Shown in pieces: positions 8,430 to 17,072 of a stretch of 64,000 nucleotides of DNA (its first letter is position 1; each line of letters opens with the position of its first letter). The position numbers were made by a program, and so were the translations under genes. The notes under the pieces were generated by a model. The model saw only the letters and a list, made by a program, of their open reading frames with translations, was not told the DNA's origin and made no database searches. The stretch is from Helicobacter salomonis (GTDB taxonomy: Bacteria > Campylobacterota > Campylobacteria > Campylobacterales > Helicobacteraceae), in NCBI RefSeq assembly GCF_017979425.1, contig NZ_JAERIS010000003.1, positions 1 through 64,000 on the forward strand, read 5' to 3'.

Positions 8430-8447
8430 GTTAAACTTTTGTTTAAC
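8430..8447. repeat. Inverted repeat GTTAAAC-TTTT-GTTTAAC
   Basis: A perfect 7-bp inverted repeat with a 4-base spacer, in the only sizeable gap of this region, between the lysE-type gene and the thrS operon. It overlaps the -35 position of the candidate promoter of the thrS operon, so an operator is possible. It is too AT-rich, and lacks a T tract, for a good terminator. Confidence 0.4.
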
Positions 8448-8508
8448 CTTACTGGCAGAAAATCTTCGCAAATCCAAATGCGAGATACGACCAAAGAAAC
8501 TTCCACCT

Positions 8509-9132
8509 CTAGCGAGTCAAGAATTCCACAAAGATAAAGCAAGCAAAGAGAGCAAAGATCAAGGCACAGCCATAATCCATATACCGATGGTGTTTACTAT
8601 ACCAGCCCTTCATTTGAGGTTTAGAAAACAAAATAGCAATGCAGGTAAAAAATCCCAAACTTTCTACACTAAGTGCTAAGATGGCCAGGACCAAGAGATG
8701 GTTGTTGTAGAAAAAATCTAAACCAGAAAAAATGCTTCCAAAGTAAAGCGCGGCTTTGGGGTTGAGGATATTGGTAAAAAAGCCACTTAAAAATGCATTT
8801 TGAGAATTTTGGGCACTCCATACCATCGGTTTAGCAGCCGATTTGAGACATAAAAATGCCAAATAAAGCAAGTAACACGCCCCTAAAAGAGTGATGAGTG
8901 TACGCATTAGAGGAAATGTTTCAAAAAATAGCTTAAGCCCAAAGATGGAGAGCATGATCCAGATGAAGACCCCCAGCACGATTCCTAATACAGCCCTAAA
9001 AGTGTGTTGGAAATCTGTCTTGAGCGCGTAGGTACTAACTAATACAAAATCAGGACCTGGGGTTAGCAGCGCAACAAAATGAATTGATAGGACTAGCAAT
9101 ATATCCACACCTAACTCCAAAAGTGCCTGCAT
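8509..9132 (-). CDS. LysE/RhtB-family amino-acid exporter
   Basis: An inner-membrane exporter of 207 residues with about six hydrophobic segments. The family hallmark LTPGPDFVLVSTYAL lies at residues 23-37. RhtB/LysE proteins expel amino acids such as threonine, homoserine or lysine; the substrate cannot be told from sequence. ATG 9132 has GGAGA 8 bases upstream. The gene stands alone: 69 bases separate it from the 3' end of mrdA and a promoter-like TTGTGTTACGAT is present there. Confidence 0.88.
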   Translation of the reverse strand: MQALLELGVDILLVLSIHFVALLTPGPDFVLVSTYALKTDFQHTFRAVLGIVLGVFIWIMLSIFGLKLFFETFPLMRTLITLLGACYLLYLAFLCLKSAAKPMVWSAQNSQNAFLSGFFTNILNPKAALYFGSIFSGLDFFYNNHLLVLAILALSVESLGFFTCIAILFSKPQMKGWYSKHHRYMDYGCALIFALFACFIFVEFLTR

Positions 9133-9201
9133 GTGTGCGATCTCCAGGTGTACCTAGACAAGAACACGGGGGCATCGTAACACAATTTTAGTATTCGGCG
9201 C

Positions 9202-10980
9202 TTACAGTTTGTCTCGAACATAGCCCAAATCCACGAGCATGTTGGCCATCTCCTTAAGAATAGGACCATTCTTACTCCCCCCTTCGCCGTGCTCGACTAA
9301 AATGGTGATGGCGTATTGGGGTTTTTCATAAGGTAAAAAGGCGGTGATCCAGGCATGCGAGCGCTGGGCGTATTCCATCTCACTCTCTTTAATGCGTGTT
9401 AGAGCATTTTGATCGATAGCCACCACTTGTGCCGTGCCTGTTTTACATGCCACGCTCACTTTTACTCCCTGCATGTGTTTGTAGGCTGTGCCTCCTTGCT
9501 CGCTGCAGGCTTCGTGCATACCCTCTCGTAGGACTGGTAATTTGGACTTTTGGAAGGAATCGAGCACATCTTTTGACTTGAAATCTCCATTACGATAAAA
9601 ATGAGGGGTAGGGAGTTTGCCTGAGGCAATCAGAGCGGTGTAATTGGCTACTTGCAGGGGAGTGGTTAAAAAAGAGCCCTGCCCGATGGCAGTGATGAGA
9701 GTATCTCCTACATTCCAAATTGTCCCAAAGCGTTTCATCTTCCAACTAGGATCGGGCAGAATACCCACAAATTCGTTAGGCAAATCCACACCGCTCTTTT
9801 TGCCAAAACCCATCTGCCCAAAGGTTTTAGCAAGTTTTTCGATGGGCAAATCGAGGGCGTATTTGTAAAAATACACATCCACGGATTCTTTGATTGCCTT
9901 GAACAAATCGCTTTGCCCATGTCCACCCGGTTTCCAATCCCGAAACTTGCGCTTGCCCACTTCAATATAGCCGGGGGTGGGGATGGTGGTATTTTCATTT
10001 ATGGGCAAATTCTCTAAAAAGCTTAGTCCTGTGCCCATTTTAACCACGGAGCCAGGAGGGTAAAGCCCATTAATAAGTCGGTTGAGCAAAGGATTACCGG
10101 GGTTATCCTGCAAACTTTTCCACTCAGTTAGGCTAATACCTCCAATAAAATGGTTGAGATTGTATTCTGGGTAACTGCCAGCCACTAAAATCTCTCCATT
10201 GCGCACATCCATGACAATCAACGCCCCTCTTTTATCTGCAAAAAGCATGTCCGCCTTGAGTTGGAGGCGTTTATCCAGACTCAATACTAAATCGTTATTG
10301 GTTTTGGGCTCTTTAGTTTCAAGCACTTCGAGTTCTTGATTAAGCGCGTTCACACTCACAAGTTTGTAGCCCAGCTCTCCTTGCAGCAGATTGTTATACT
10401 CTTTTTCTAATCCCGTTTTACCAATGGTATGGGTATACTGACTAGTGGGGTTGGTGGCAATGTCCTTAGCATCAGCCGCTCCTAAGTAACCAATGACATG
10501 AGAGGCTAGAGCGTTGTTTGGGTAGTAGCGTTTGTTAGCTGCGCTAATGCTCAAATCTGGGATTTGGAGGAGTTTTGCATAGAGAGTTTGCATGGTGGCA
10601 TAGGGCACAAAGTCTAAAATGGAGATGTCATTGTGGTTGTAGCGAGAGTTCTGTTTTTGGTAATTGACTAGGGCTTCATGTTTGTCTAGGTCTGGGAAAT
10701 AATGTGCTAAGAGTTCTAGCCTGCTTTCTAGCACTTTACTTTTCAGTCCCGGGGAGAGTGCAACACTGAAACCCAGTTGGTTGATGGCGAGCAATTCATG
10801 GTTGCGATCCATGATAATCCCACGCGTAGGCACTAAAATTTCTTTCTTGGTCATGTTACGCAGAGCGAGTTGTTCGAAATAATCATTAGTTTTGATAGTG
10901 AGAATGAAAATTTTAAACACTAAGATTGCCCATACTAGACCCAATAAGCCCAATACAAGGCGCATTCTAAATCCTAGCAT
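9202..10980 (-). CDS. mrdA: Penicillin-binding protein 2 (elongation transpeptidase)
   Basis: Cross-links peptidoglycan during side-wall growth with RodA/MreB. The 592-residue protein has one N-terminal membrane anchor (about residues 8-28), a dimerisation region with the RGIIMDRN motif, and the transpeptidase domain. Motifs seen: SVVK (catalytic Ser in PPGSVVKMGTG), SVD in place of the usual SxN, and KTGTAQ. The start is ATG 10980 with TCTGGAGA upstream; a 24-codon extension would lie inside the preceding gene. It is the last gene of the tatD-to-mrdA operon and overlaps the MreD-like gene by 14 bases. Confidence 0.95.
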   Translation of the reverse strand: MLGFRMRLVLGLLGLVWAILVFKIFILTIKTNDYFEQLALRNMTKKEILVPTRGIIMDRNHELLAINQLGFSVALSPGLKSKVLESRLELLAHYFPDLDKHEALVNYQKQNSRYNHNDISILDFVPYATMQTLYAKLLQIPDLSISAANKRYYPNNALASHVIGYLGAADAKDIATNPTSQYTHTIGKTGLEKEYNNLLQGELGYKLVSVNALNQELEVLETKEPKTNNDLVLSLDKRLQLKADMLFADKRGALIVMDVRNGEILVAGSYPEYNLNHFIGGISLTEWKSLQDNPGNPLLNRLINGLYPPGSVVKMGTGLSFLENLPINENTTIPTPGYIEVGKRKFRDWKPGGHGQSDLFKAIKESVDVYFYKYALDLPIEKLAKTFGQMGFGKKSGVDLPNEFVGILPDPSWKMKRFGTIWNVGDTLITAIGQGSFLTTPLQVANYTALIASGKLPTPHFYRNGDFKSKDVLDSFQKSKLPVLREGMHEACSEQGGTAYKHMQGVKVSVACKTGTAQVVAIDQNALTRIKESEMEYAQRSHAWITAFLPYEKPQYAITILVEHGEGGSKNGPILKEMANMLVDLGYVRDKL

Positions 10981-11413
10981 AGATTCTCCAGAGTAGAAAT
11001 TCCAAAACACTATAGTGCAGGGCATTGCCCCACATATCAGGGGAATAGTCATTCAAGAAAGCCAAAATTGCAAAGTAGATGAGGTAAATCAAGAATGCAT
11101 GGATAAAATCCCCCAAGATATTATCTTGGAACACGCGCAAGAGAGATTGCACGACAAATTTTTCATAGAGCACGAAGAGAAGAATCAATACCCCCAAGGG
11201 TTGCGTGTGGATGAGTTCCACACAGAGTAAACAGCTAAAAACCCACACCAAAAGGCGCGTAGAAGGTTGTTCTTGGACAAGAGTGTGTCGATAAAGTGCA
11301 AAGAGAAAACCTAGCATGGGGGGCAACCATGCATAGATATCTCTCAAATTACTATAAAGATAGAACCCTAGCCACGCTAAGAAAAGCAAAACTGGAAAGC
11401 GGACTTTAAGCAT
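10967..11413 (-). CDS. Small membrane protein before mrdA, possibly MreD-like
   Basis: A 148-residue protein made almost entirely of membrane segments (about five). In many bacteria mreD, a rod-shape protein of this size, lies immediately upstream of mrdA (PBP2); this protein has the same size, topology and place but I see no diagnostic MreD motif. I therefore call MreD-like by context only. Its ATG at 11413 overlaps the engB stop; a second ATG at 11425 in frame is possible. It overlaps the PBP2 start by 14 bases, so expression is coupled. Confidence 0.5.
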   Translation of the reverse strand: MLKVRFPVLLFLAWLGFYLYSNLRDIYAWLPPMLGFLFALYRHTLVQEQPSTRLLVWVFSCLLCVELIHTQPLGVLILLFVLYEKFVVQSLLRVFQDNILGDFIHAFLIYLIYFAILAFLNDYSPDMWGNALHYSVLEFLLWRIYARI

Positions 11414-12032
11414 GGATTCTCGCATTAAATAAAACTTCTAGGATGGTTTTTTGCAAATGCAATACGGATCCGAATTTAGGATTGAATGCCCCTTGTGCGC
11501 TAATGAGAGGAGCGTTCTGCTGTTGATAAAGGGTGTGTTGGGCATTTTTGGAGAGTTTGTCGAATTTCGTATAAATGCGCTTGAGGCTTTGATCAGGATG
11601 CAAAAAACTTTTTAGTAAGTCATGCACTTCTGCATCTAGGGGGAGGTTAGGGTGTCTAGCGTCAATGAGGTGTAAGATTAACTTGATAGAGCTGCGCTGG
11701 ACCAAGAGATCGGTTAAAAAACCCTCCCATTGTTGCTTGATCGTCTTAGAGACCTTGGCGTATCCAAATCCGGGCAGGTCGATACAATTAAAATTGAAAG
11801 TTTCTGCGGAGGAAATTTGCCACCGCGTGTGAAAGAAATTTGCACTCTGGGTTTTTCCAGGCGTGGCTGAACTCTTAGCAATCTTGCGCTCTAAAAGCGT
11901 ATTGATAAGTGTGCTTTTCCCCACATTGCTACGCCCCACAAACACCACTTCGGGCACATGCTCTGGAGGGCATTGCGCTAGATTATTTGCCGATCGTAAA
12001 AAAGTGCTCTCCAAAATCTTAATGAGTTTCAT
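11406..12032 (-). CDS. engB: Ribosome-biogenesis GTPase EngB/YsxC/YihA
   Basis: A 208-residue GTPase needed for 50S assembly. G1 GRSNVGKST, G3 DLPGFGYAK and G4 TKFD are visible. ATG 12032 is chosen because homologues begin near this point (MKLIKILESTFLRSA); the 23 further codons upstream are lysine/asparagine-rich and only exist because they read lptA out of frame. The gene overlaps lptA by 14 bases and the next gene by 8. Confidence 0.93.
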   Translation of the reverse strand: MKLIKILESTFLRSANNLAQCPPEHVPEVVFVGRSNVGKSTLINTLLERKIAKSSATPGKTQSANFFHTRWQISSAETFNFNCIDLPGFGYAKVSKTIKQQWEGFLTDLLVQRSSIKLILHLIDARHPNLPLDAEVHDLLKSFLHPDQSLKRIYTKFDKLSKNAQHTLYQQQNAPLISAQGAFNPKFGSVLHLQKTILEVLFNARIHA

Positions 12033-12558
12033 GACTTTCTTGCGTTGGGGAATTTGTGGATTTTTTTTGCTTTTGTTTTTTCTGTTCTTCTTGAATATCA
12101 TCCATATCGAAGATGAATTTAGCCGGCTTGTCTTTACCCCCTAGCACATCGGCATACCCGCGCTCCTTGCTCAAAATAATTTCCTCACCCTTGATCGAAT
12201 TGATCTTGCCTACCTCATTCACCACCGCATTTTGTAATAGGCGGTATTCCTGGGTAATGGCATCGTAAATAAGCCGATCGGAATGCCCCTCTATTTTGCG
12301 TCCATCTTGAGTAACTAAATGAAATTGCACTGCCCCGATCGCTTCATATTTGATGGGTTTGCGCTTGGCATTGGTGTAGATGATGACTTTATTGGCTTGT
12401 AAGGTGTCTGTGCCCTTTTTGATATGCACATTGCCCTCAATGGTGGTGATGTGTTTTTTGTCATTAGCGATAAACTTATCTGCACTGACTTCTAAGGTTT
12501 CTTTGATAGGCGCGCTTGTCAAGAACGCACACATTCCCAGCACAATGAGCCATTTCAA
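12019..12558 (-). CDS. lptA: LPS transport periplasmic protein LptA (TTG start)
   Basis: A 179-residue periplasmic protein with signal peptide (KWLIVLGMCAFLTSA) and an OstA/LptA beta-jellyroll (SADKFIANDKKHITTIEGNVHIKKG). LptA bridges LptC in the inner membrane to LptD in the outer membrane. The only in-frame start at the correct place is TTG 12558, which overlaps the TGA stop of lptC as TTGA. The C-terminal tail (DIQEEQKKQKQKKSTN) is charged and low-complexity. lptD lies 39 kb away in this window. Confidence 0.88.
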   Translation of the reverse strand: MKWLIVLGMCAFLTSAPIKETLEVSADKFIANDKKHITTIEGNVHIKKGTDTLQANKVIIYTNAKRKPIKYEAIGAVQFHLVTQDGRKIEGHSDRLIYDAITQEYRLLQNAVVNEVGKINSIKGEEIILSKERGYADVLGGKDKPAKFIFDMDDIQEEQKKQKQKKSTNSPTQESHETH

Positions 12559-13133
12559 AATTTCAAGCCCTTTGCATTGGGAACATGAGGCTTAGATTGC
12601 TTTGCACTCTCCAAATCGATGCGCGCGTGCACGCGCTTGGCTTGTAATAGACCTTTCAGGTGGTTGTAGGAGATATCCTCGCCCTTGACATCCCCCTCTG
12701 GACCACTCAGAGTAAAAGACCCCTTTCCTTGAAAGACTTGTTTGCTGTGGTCGTAAACCCCGGTTTGACTCCAAAAACTATGTCCCCCACTGGTGGTGTA
12801 GAGCACTCCTTTAGGAAAAGTGTAGAGGTCCTTTTGGTGCACCATCATCTCTCCTTTAGCGTGCTCTTGCACTTGATCGTCAGAATCATACTTGCTCAAG
12901 GTAAAATCATAGAGCACTTCCCGATCGCTATACTGCAATGCCCTAGCTCCGCGTATATTCAAATCTGTTCCATTAGGGCTTGTCTGAAATGCCTCAAAGC
13001 CACGCACTTCAATTTTGGCAAAATCCTTTGCATCCCAGATAGGAACAACACGCGGCCGCAGGAAGAATACAATGAGTCCTCCCATGGCAACGCTGACACT
13101 CATAAAAAATACCCATAACGCGTGGAAGCGCAC
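12555..13133 (-). CDS. lptC: LPS export protein LptC
   Basis: A 192-residue protein with one N-terminal membrane segment (LWVFFMSVSVAMGGLIVFF) and a periplasmic beta-rich domain, immediately before lptA, which is the usual lptC-lptA order. LptC takes LPS from the LptBFG transporter and hands it to LptA. Sequence conservation is low in this family, so context carries weight. The GTG start directly abuts the rlpA stop (TAA-GTG) and the 3' end overlaps the lptA start. Confidence 0.82.
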   Translation of the reverse strand: MRFHALWVFFMSVSVAMGGLIVFFLRPRVVPIWDAKDFAKIEVRGFEAFQTSPNGTDLNIRGARALQYSDREVLYDFTLSKYDSDDQVQEHAKGEMMVHQKDLYTFPKGVLYTTSGGHSFWSQTGVYDHSKQVFQGKGSFTLSGPEGDVKGEDISYNHLKGLLQAKRVHARIDLESAKQSKPHVPNAKGLKF

Positions 13134-14141
13134 TTATTCTCGCACCAAAAAAGCAGGTTTTCCTATGCTTTTGGCAAAATCGTTCGCTTCTGCCTCGCTT
13201 TGAAAACCCTTGATAAAAACCCGATAAATCGGCTGGTTATCTTTACTGCCGGACACAATCTGGACATGATAGGGTTTTTTGAGAGTTGCCTTGAAATTTT
13301 CCTCAGCCTTTTGCGCGCCCTCTTGACTTCTAAATGCACCCATTTGCAGAGAAAAATTCCCCCCGCTGACACTCTTTTGACTCTCGCCCACCTTGAATTC
13401 TTGTTTGAGCGCGCTAGCCTGGGGGGCTTTATCTAAAGTTTTTTCATATTGTTTAGAAATCACTCCTCCAAAACCTAATACTTCCAATTTGACAGGCGCA
13501 ATTCCCTTGCCCACCATGTCAATATCACGCGCTGCAACATTGGATAAGTCAATAATACGATTAGCTACAAAGGGGCCGCGATCGTTGATGCGCACAATAG
13601 TGCTCTTATTGTTGTCCTTATTAGTAACCTTGACAATCGTATTCATGGGCAGAGTTTTATTAGCTGCCGTGTGGGCATACATGTTATAAGTTTCCCCATT
13701 GCTGGTGCGTTTGGCATGAAAATTAGGCCCATACCAGCTGGCATACCCATCAAAAGTCTGCCCAACATCTACTTTGGTGGGGTAGTATGTTTTATTTCCC
13801 ACACGATAGGGGCGCATGGTAGCCCTCTGAATAGCTTCAGAGTCACGCATGCCCGCTGTCAGACTGCCAGCGGGCACATTAGCCATCGACTCGGGAGCTT
13901 GAGAGGGATTGGGGGAGGTATTTTGTGCCCTAGACTTTTGATGCTTATGCCAAAAAGAATGTTTGCGAGGTGCTGGTGCCCCAAAATCTCTAGCATCGTC
14001 ATAGGCGCGTAAACTCTCGTGTTTGGCAAAGAAAGGGCGTGTATTCTTATTAGGAGTGGGAGAATTGCGATTCTGCGAACAGCCCCATAGCACACATAAA
14101 AGCACTATACTCTGCCCTAAAGTCCTAGAATTTAGCATCAT
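13134..14141 (-). CDS. rlpA: RlpA lipoprotein with DPBB and SPOR domains
   Basis: Outer-membrane lipoprotein of 335 residues. The signal ends in a lipobox (LWGC, Cys21). A double-psi beta-barrel follows (about 165-255: GYASWYGPNFHAKRTSNGE, then INDRGPF), and a C-terminal SPOR domain (NFSLQMGAFRS onward). In Pseudomonas RlpA is a lytic transglycosylase acting on denuded glycan at division sites; the SPOR domain binds such glycans. The start is one of two adjacent ATGs (14141, 14138) that overlap the end of mltD; the 25 codons upstream would spoil the signal peptide. Confidence 0.92.
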   Translation of the reverse strand: MMLNSRTLGQSIVLLCVLWGCSQNRNSPTPNKNTRPFFAKHESLRAYDDARDFGAPAPRKHSFWHKHQKSRAQNTSPNPSQAPESMANVPAGSLTAGMRDSEAIQRATMRPYRVGNKTYYPTKVDVGQTFDGYASWYGPNFHAKRTSNGETYNMYAHTAANKTLPMNTIVKVTNKDNNKSTIVRINDRGPFVANRIIDLSNVAARDIDMVGKGIAPVKLEVLGFGGVISKQYEKTLDKAPQASALKQEFKVGESQKSVSGGNFSLQMGAFRSQEGAQKAEENFKATLKKPYHVQIVSGSKDNQPIYRVFIKGFQSEAEANDFAKSIGKPAFLVRE

Positions 14142-15225
14142 TACGGGCGACTTTTTTGAGGTTCTTAGATGAGGAATTTTGTTTGAGAATGGGAATGAAA
14201 AGTTGCTGGTGTGCACTCAAGAAAGAGCCCTTTAAATTGTTCATAGCTTTCAACATCGCCACACTGGTGTGAAATTTGCGCGCGATGGAATAGAGGGTTT
14301 CTTTGGGCTTGACCTTATGGGTTACAAAAGCTTGGAGAGGATTACCCGGCTTGTAGTGCTGCCTAAAATGCGCTAGGTTTTCATAGGGGATATATACCAT
14401 GTAGGCTTTATCTGGGGGGAGGAAGTTGTAGTGAAACTGGTGGTTATAGGATTTGAGTTCACTTAAAGAGAGCTGTGCACTTTGGGCGATATGGGAGAGT
14501 AGAGTGCCTCCTGGTATTTTCAGGCTGGCAAGCGCACTCCGTGCCCCCCGATTTAATAGGTATTCTTTATGCCGCAACGCGTCCAAATTGTTAAAGGCAA
14601 TGGCTAAACTCAAAATCGAGCGGATATAACCACGCGTTTCCCTAGGAATGAATTTCTTCTCATCGTCCAGTAAGACATTAATGTCATTGCTCCCAGCCTG
14701 CTGAATGGCTTCTAGCACCCTTCTAGGGCCGTAATTGTAGGCCATGGCAACTAGATACCACTCTTTAGTTTGTTTGTGGAGCATCTGTAAATATTTGATC
14801 GCAGCTTGGGTACTTTTAATAGGATCGCGCCTCTCATCCACAAAGGCATTGACTTCTAAACCTAACATTCTAGCCGTATCGGGCATGAGTTGCCAAATGC
14901 CCACCGCCTTTTTAACACTATAAGCACTAGTAGAGAAATTAGATTCGGCCATCGCCAGAAACAAAAATTCCACAGGAATATCTGCCTGAATGAGCATGCT
15001 TTTTATGGTGGGGATAAAAACCCCATTGCTGTCATAGCGTTTAACAAACTGATTCCAAGCCTCCTGCACGCCTTGTAGGGTTTGGGAATTATCCACGCTG
15101 GCTAGAAAACGCGCATCCACTCCAAAGCCATTGAGAGGCTTGAGATTGAGAGCGGTATTCATGGGCTGAGCGTGGGTAAAACTCTGCCATGCCAACAAAG
15201 CGGCGACTATGAGCATGCGTCTCAT
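14125..15225 (-). CDS. mltD: Membrane-bound lytic murein transglycosylase D (SLT + LysM)
   Basis: A 366-residue periplasmic enzyme that cleaves glycan strands. Signal peptide RRMLIVAALLAWQSFTHA is followed by an SLT domain: MAESNFS holds the catalytic Glu, then AVGIWQLMPDTARMLGL and the MAYNYGPRRV motif. A LysM domain lies near the C terminus (KPKETLYSIARKFHTSV). It lacks the second LysM of E. coli MltD. The start overlaps the tatD stop as TAATG, and the 3' end overlaps rlpA. Confidence 0.93.
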   Translation of the reverse strand: MRRMLIVAALLAWQSFTHAQPMNTALNLKPLNGFGVDARFLASVDNSQTLQGVQEAWNQFVKRYDSNGVFIPTIKSMLIQADIPVEFLFLAMAESNFSTSAYSVKKAVGIWQLMPDTARMLGLEVNAFVDERRDPIKSTQAAIKYLQMLHKQTKEWYLVAMAYNYGPRRVLEAIQQAGSNDINVLLDDEKKFIPRETRGYIRSILSLAIAFNNLDALRHKEYLLNRGARSALASLKIPGGTLLSHIAQSAQLSLSELKSYNHQFHYNFLPPDKAYMVYIPYENLAHFRQHYKPGNPLQAFVTHKVKPKETLYSIARKFHTSVAMLKAMNNLKGSFLSAHQQLFIPILKQNSSSKNLKKVARNDAKF

Positions 15226-16007
15226 TAAGAGACCTTAACATGGGGCATTAGACTGAAAAGTGCAGTGGCGTTGGCATTAGTGATGCGTGCTAAATCTATA
15301 GGGCTTATCTTTAAAATTTCAGAGAGTTTTTGGAGCACTAGAGGAATATGCCTGGGCTCATTGCGCGTGCCTCTGAAAGGGTGAGGAGTGAGATAGGGGG
15401 CATCGGTTTCTAAAAGCAAACGATCTAGGGGAATTTGAGGCAGAATATTTTGGAGATATTTGGCATTTTTAAAGGTCGCTACACCTCCAATGCCATAATA
15501 AAAGTTTTCGCAGAGATTAAGCAAGATCGCATCTCCATTAAAGCAATGCAACACTCCACGTAAGTGTGGGTAGGCCTTGAGAATGTCATAAGCATCTTGG
15601 CTGGCCTCTCGAATGTGCACAATTAAAGGTTTTTGATACTCGAGAGCGAGTTCTATCTGGGCTTTAAAAACTTCTTTTTGATGGGCTTTTGTGTCCTCAT
15701 CGTTGGGGTCTAGGCGGTGGTAGTCCAAACCGCATTCGCCCACTGCTACGCATTGGGGGTGCTGGATATAGCGTTGCAGCTCTGCAAGATCAAAGTGCTG
15801 GCAATCTAGGGGATGTGCCCCTACGGCAAAATAAAGTCCCTCGTGGGAAGAACACAAAGCCAGTGCCCTGGGTAAATCTCTAGGGTCGGCTCCGGGAATA
15901 ATTGCATGCAACATCCCCGCGCCCCTAGCCTCCTTGATAACTTGTTCTGCATCTGTGTTATAAAGATGGTGATCCAAATGACAATGCGTATCTATCCACT
16001 CTAACAT
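15225..16007 (-). CDS. tatD: TatD-family metal-dependent DNase
   Basis: A 260-residue TIM-barrel hydrolase (YcfH/TatD family). Metal-site motifs: DTHCHLDH at the N terminus, GECGLDYH mid-protein, VHIREA and the late ETDAPYLTPHP. The family has 3'-5' exonuclease and quality-control roles. Start ATG 16007 has an excellent GGAGG 6 bases upstream; a TTG one codon earlier is not needed. It is the first gene of the minus-strand envelope operon and is driven from the divergent promoter region at 16033-16045. Confidence 0.93.
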   Translation of the reverse strand: MLEWIDTHCHLDHHLYNTDAEQVIKEARGAGMLHAIIPGADPRDLPRALALCSSHEGLYFAVGAHPLDCQHFDLAELQRYIQHPQCVAVGECGLDYHRLDPNDEDTKAHQKEVFKAQIELALEYQKPLIVHIREASQDAYDILKAYPHLRGVLHCFNGDAILLNLCENFYYGIGGVATFKNAKYLQNILPQIPLDRLLLETDAPYLTPHPFRGTRNEPRHIPLVLQKLSEILKISPIDLARITNANATALFSLMPHVKVS

Positions 16008-16032
16008 CAAGTCCTCCGCATAATTTGGCCTA

Positions 16033-16038
16033 ATTATA
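16033..16038 (-). promoter_or_regulatory. -10 box (TATAAT) for tatD operon
   Basis: A perfect TATAAT read on the minus strand, 26 bases before the tatD ATG. It lies one base away from the plus-strand TATAAT of ribE, so the two promoters physically overlap. Confidence 0.55.
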
Positions 16039-16039
16039 T

Positions 16040-16045
16040 TATAAT
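16040..16045 (+). promoter_or_regulatory. -10 box (TATAAT) for ribE-flhB2
   Basis: A perfect TATAAT 42 bases before the ribE ATG, immediately next to the opposing TATAAT of the tatD operon (16033-16038). Confidence 0.55.
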
Positions 16046-16086
16046 CCTAGAGGATATGGTTTAAATTTGCCTTAAGGGAGTTTGGG

Positions 16087-16707
16087 ATGTTTAGCGGGGT
16101 TATCCATCAGATCGCTGCCATTAAAGCCTTTGATCGCAATGTGTTAGAAGTTGGTAGCACCTATCGTCCTAAGTTGGGCGATAGTATTGCGGTCAATGGA
16201 GCATGCTTGACCGTGATTAGGCTTTTTACAGGGGGATTTGCTTTGGAGTTAAGTGCACACACACAGGAGTCAATCGCCCTAGAGAACTACATCCCCGGGG
16301 CGCATGCGCATATAGAACCCGCACTAAAAGTAAACGATCGCCTCGATGGGCATTTTGTGCAGGGGCATATCGATGGGATTGGAGTCGTCATGGAAATTAA
16401 GCCTTTGGCTAATCAGGTATGCCTGCAAGTTCAAGCCCCTAGCGATTTTCTCCAGCTTTGCATCCCTCATGGCTCGGTGGCACTTGATGGGGTGAGCTTG
16501 ACCCTAAGTGAAGTACATGCAAATAGCTTTACTCTGACCATTATTCCCTATACCTTCGAAAATACTCTCTTTGCTACTTATAAAAAAGGGCGGCGAGTCA
16601 ATTTAGAGAGCGATTTGCTAGTGCGTTCTGTAGCGCATTTGCTCAAACAAACCCCTCGCTCGCAGTTGAGCTGGCAGGATATTGATCGCATCGCGATGGG
16701 GTATTAA
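16087..16707 (+). CDS. ribE: Riboflavin synthase, alpha subunit
   Basis: Converts two lumazines into riboflavin. The 206-residue protein shows the duplicated lumazine-binding fold: MFSGVIHQI with VNGACLTV in the first half and HFVQGHIDGIG with VALDGVSLTL in the second. The ATG has AAGGGAG upstream. Its stop overlaps the start of the FlhB2 gene by one base (TAATG). Confidence 0.95.
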   Translation: MFSGVIHQIAAIKAFDRNVLEVGSTYRPKLGDSIAVNGACLTVIRLFTGGFALELSAHTQESIALENYIPGAHAHIEPALKVNDRLDGHFVQGHIDGIGVVMEIKPLANQVCLQVQAPSDFLQLCIPHGSVALDGVSLTLSEVHANSFTLTIIPYTFENTLFATYKKGRRVNLESDLLVRSVAHLLKQTPRSQLSWQDIDRIAMGY

Positions 16708-16976
16708 TGGCATTACCCAAAGCCGTAGCCCTCGCCTACAATGTCGGGCAAGACAGTGCGCCCAAGGTAGTAGCTAGTGGAGTGGGGGTGATCGCGCGCG
16801 CGATTGTGGAAAAGGCTAAGGCCTTTGATGTACCCCTTTTTTGTAATGAGGCCTTGGTGGAATCGCTCTTAGATGTGCGCTTGGATACGCCCATTCCACC
16901 CGAGCTCTATTCGAGCGTGGTAGAGGTCTTTATTTGGTTGCAGAATGTTGAAAGCCAATCCGAATTGAGTTCTTAA
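16707..16976 (+). CDS. FlhB C-terminal-domain paralogue (FlhB2)
   Basis: An 89-residue protein that resembles only the cytoplasmic tail of the flagellar export switch FlhB (ALPKAVALAYNVGQD, then VPLFCNEALVESLLD). It has no membrane part and no N-P-T-H cleavage motif. Such short FlhB-like proteins occur across Campylobacterota and lie after ribE in H. pylori (HP1575) as I recall. It may stand in for the cleaved tail of FlhB in the export apparatus; that is inference. No other flagellar export gene is nearby. Confidence 0.85.
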   Translation: MALPKAVALAYNVGQDSAPKVVASGVGVIARAIVEKAKAFDVPLFCNEALVESLLDVRLDTPIPPELYSSVVEVFIWLQNVESQSELSS

Positions 16977-17027
16977 TATTTTTGTACCCATCTTGTGCAT
17001 GTTATTTTCAATTTAATATTTAAATGC

Positions 17028-17033
17028 TAAAAT
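17028..17033 (+). promoter_or_regulatory. Extended -10 (TGC-TAAAAT) for oorDABC
   Basis: TGCTAAAAT in the 96-base gap before oorD, preceded by AT-rich DNA. It is 39 bases from the oorD ATG. Confidence 0.5.
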
Positions 17034-17072
17034 CGAGCCTCCAAATTTAGTCGTGTCAATCAAGGAGTTTTG

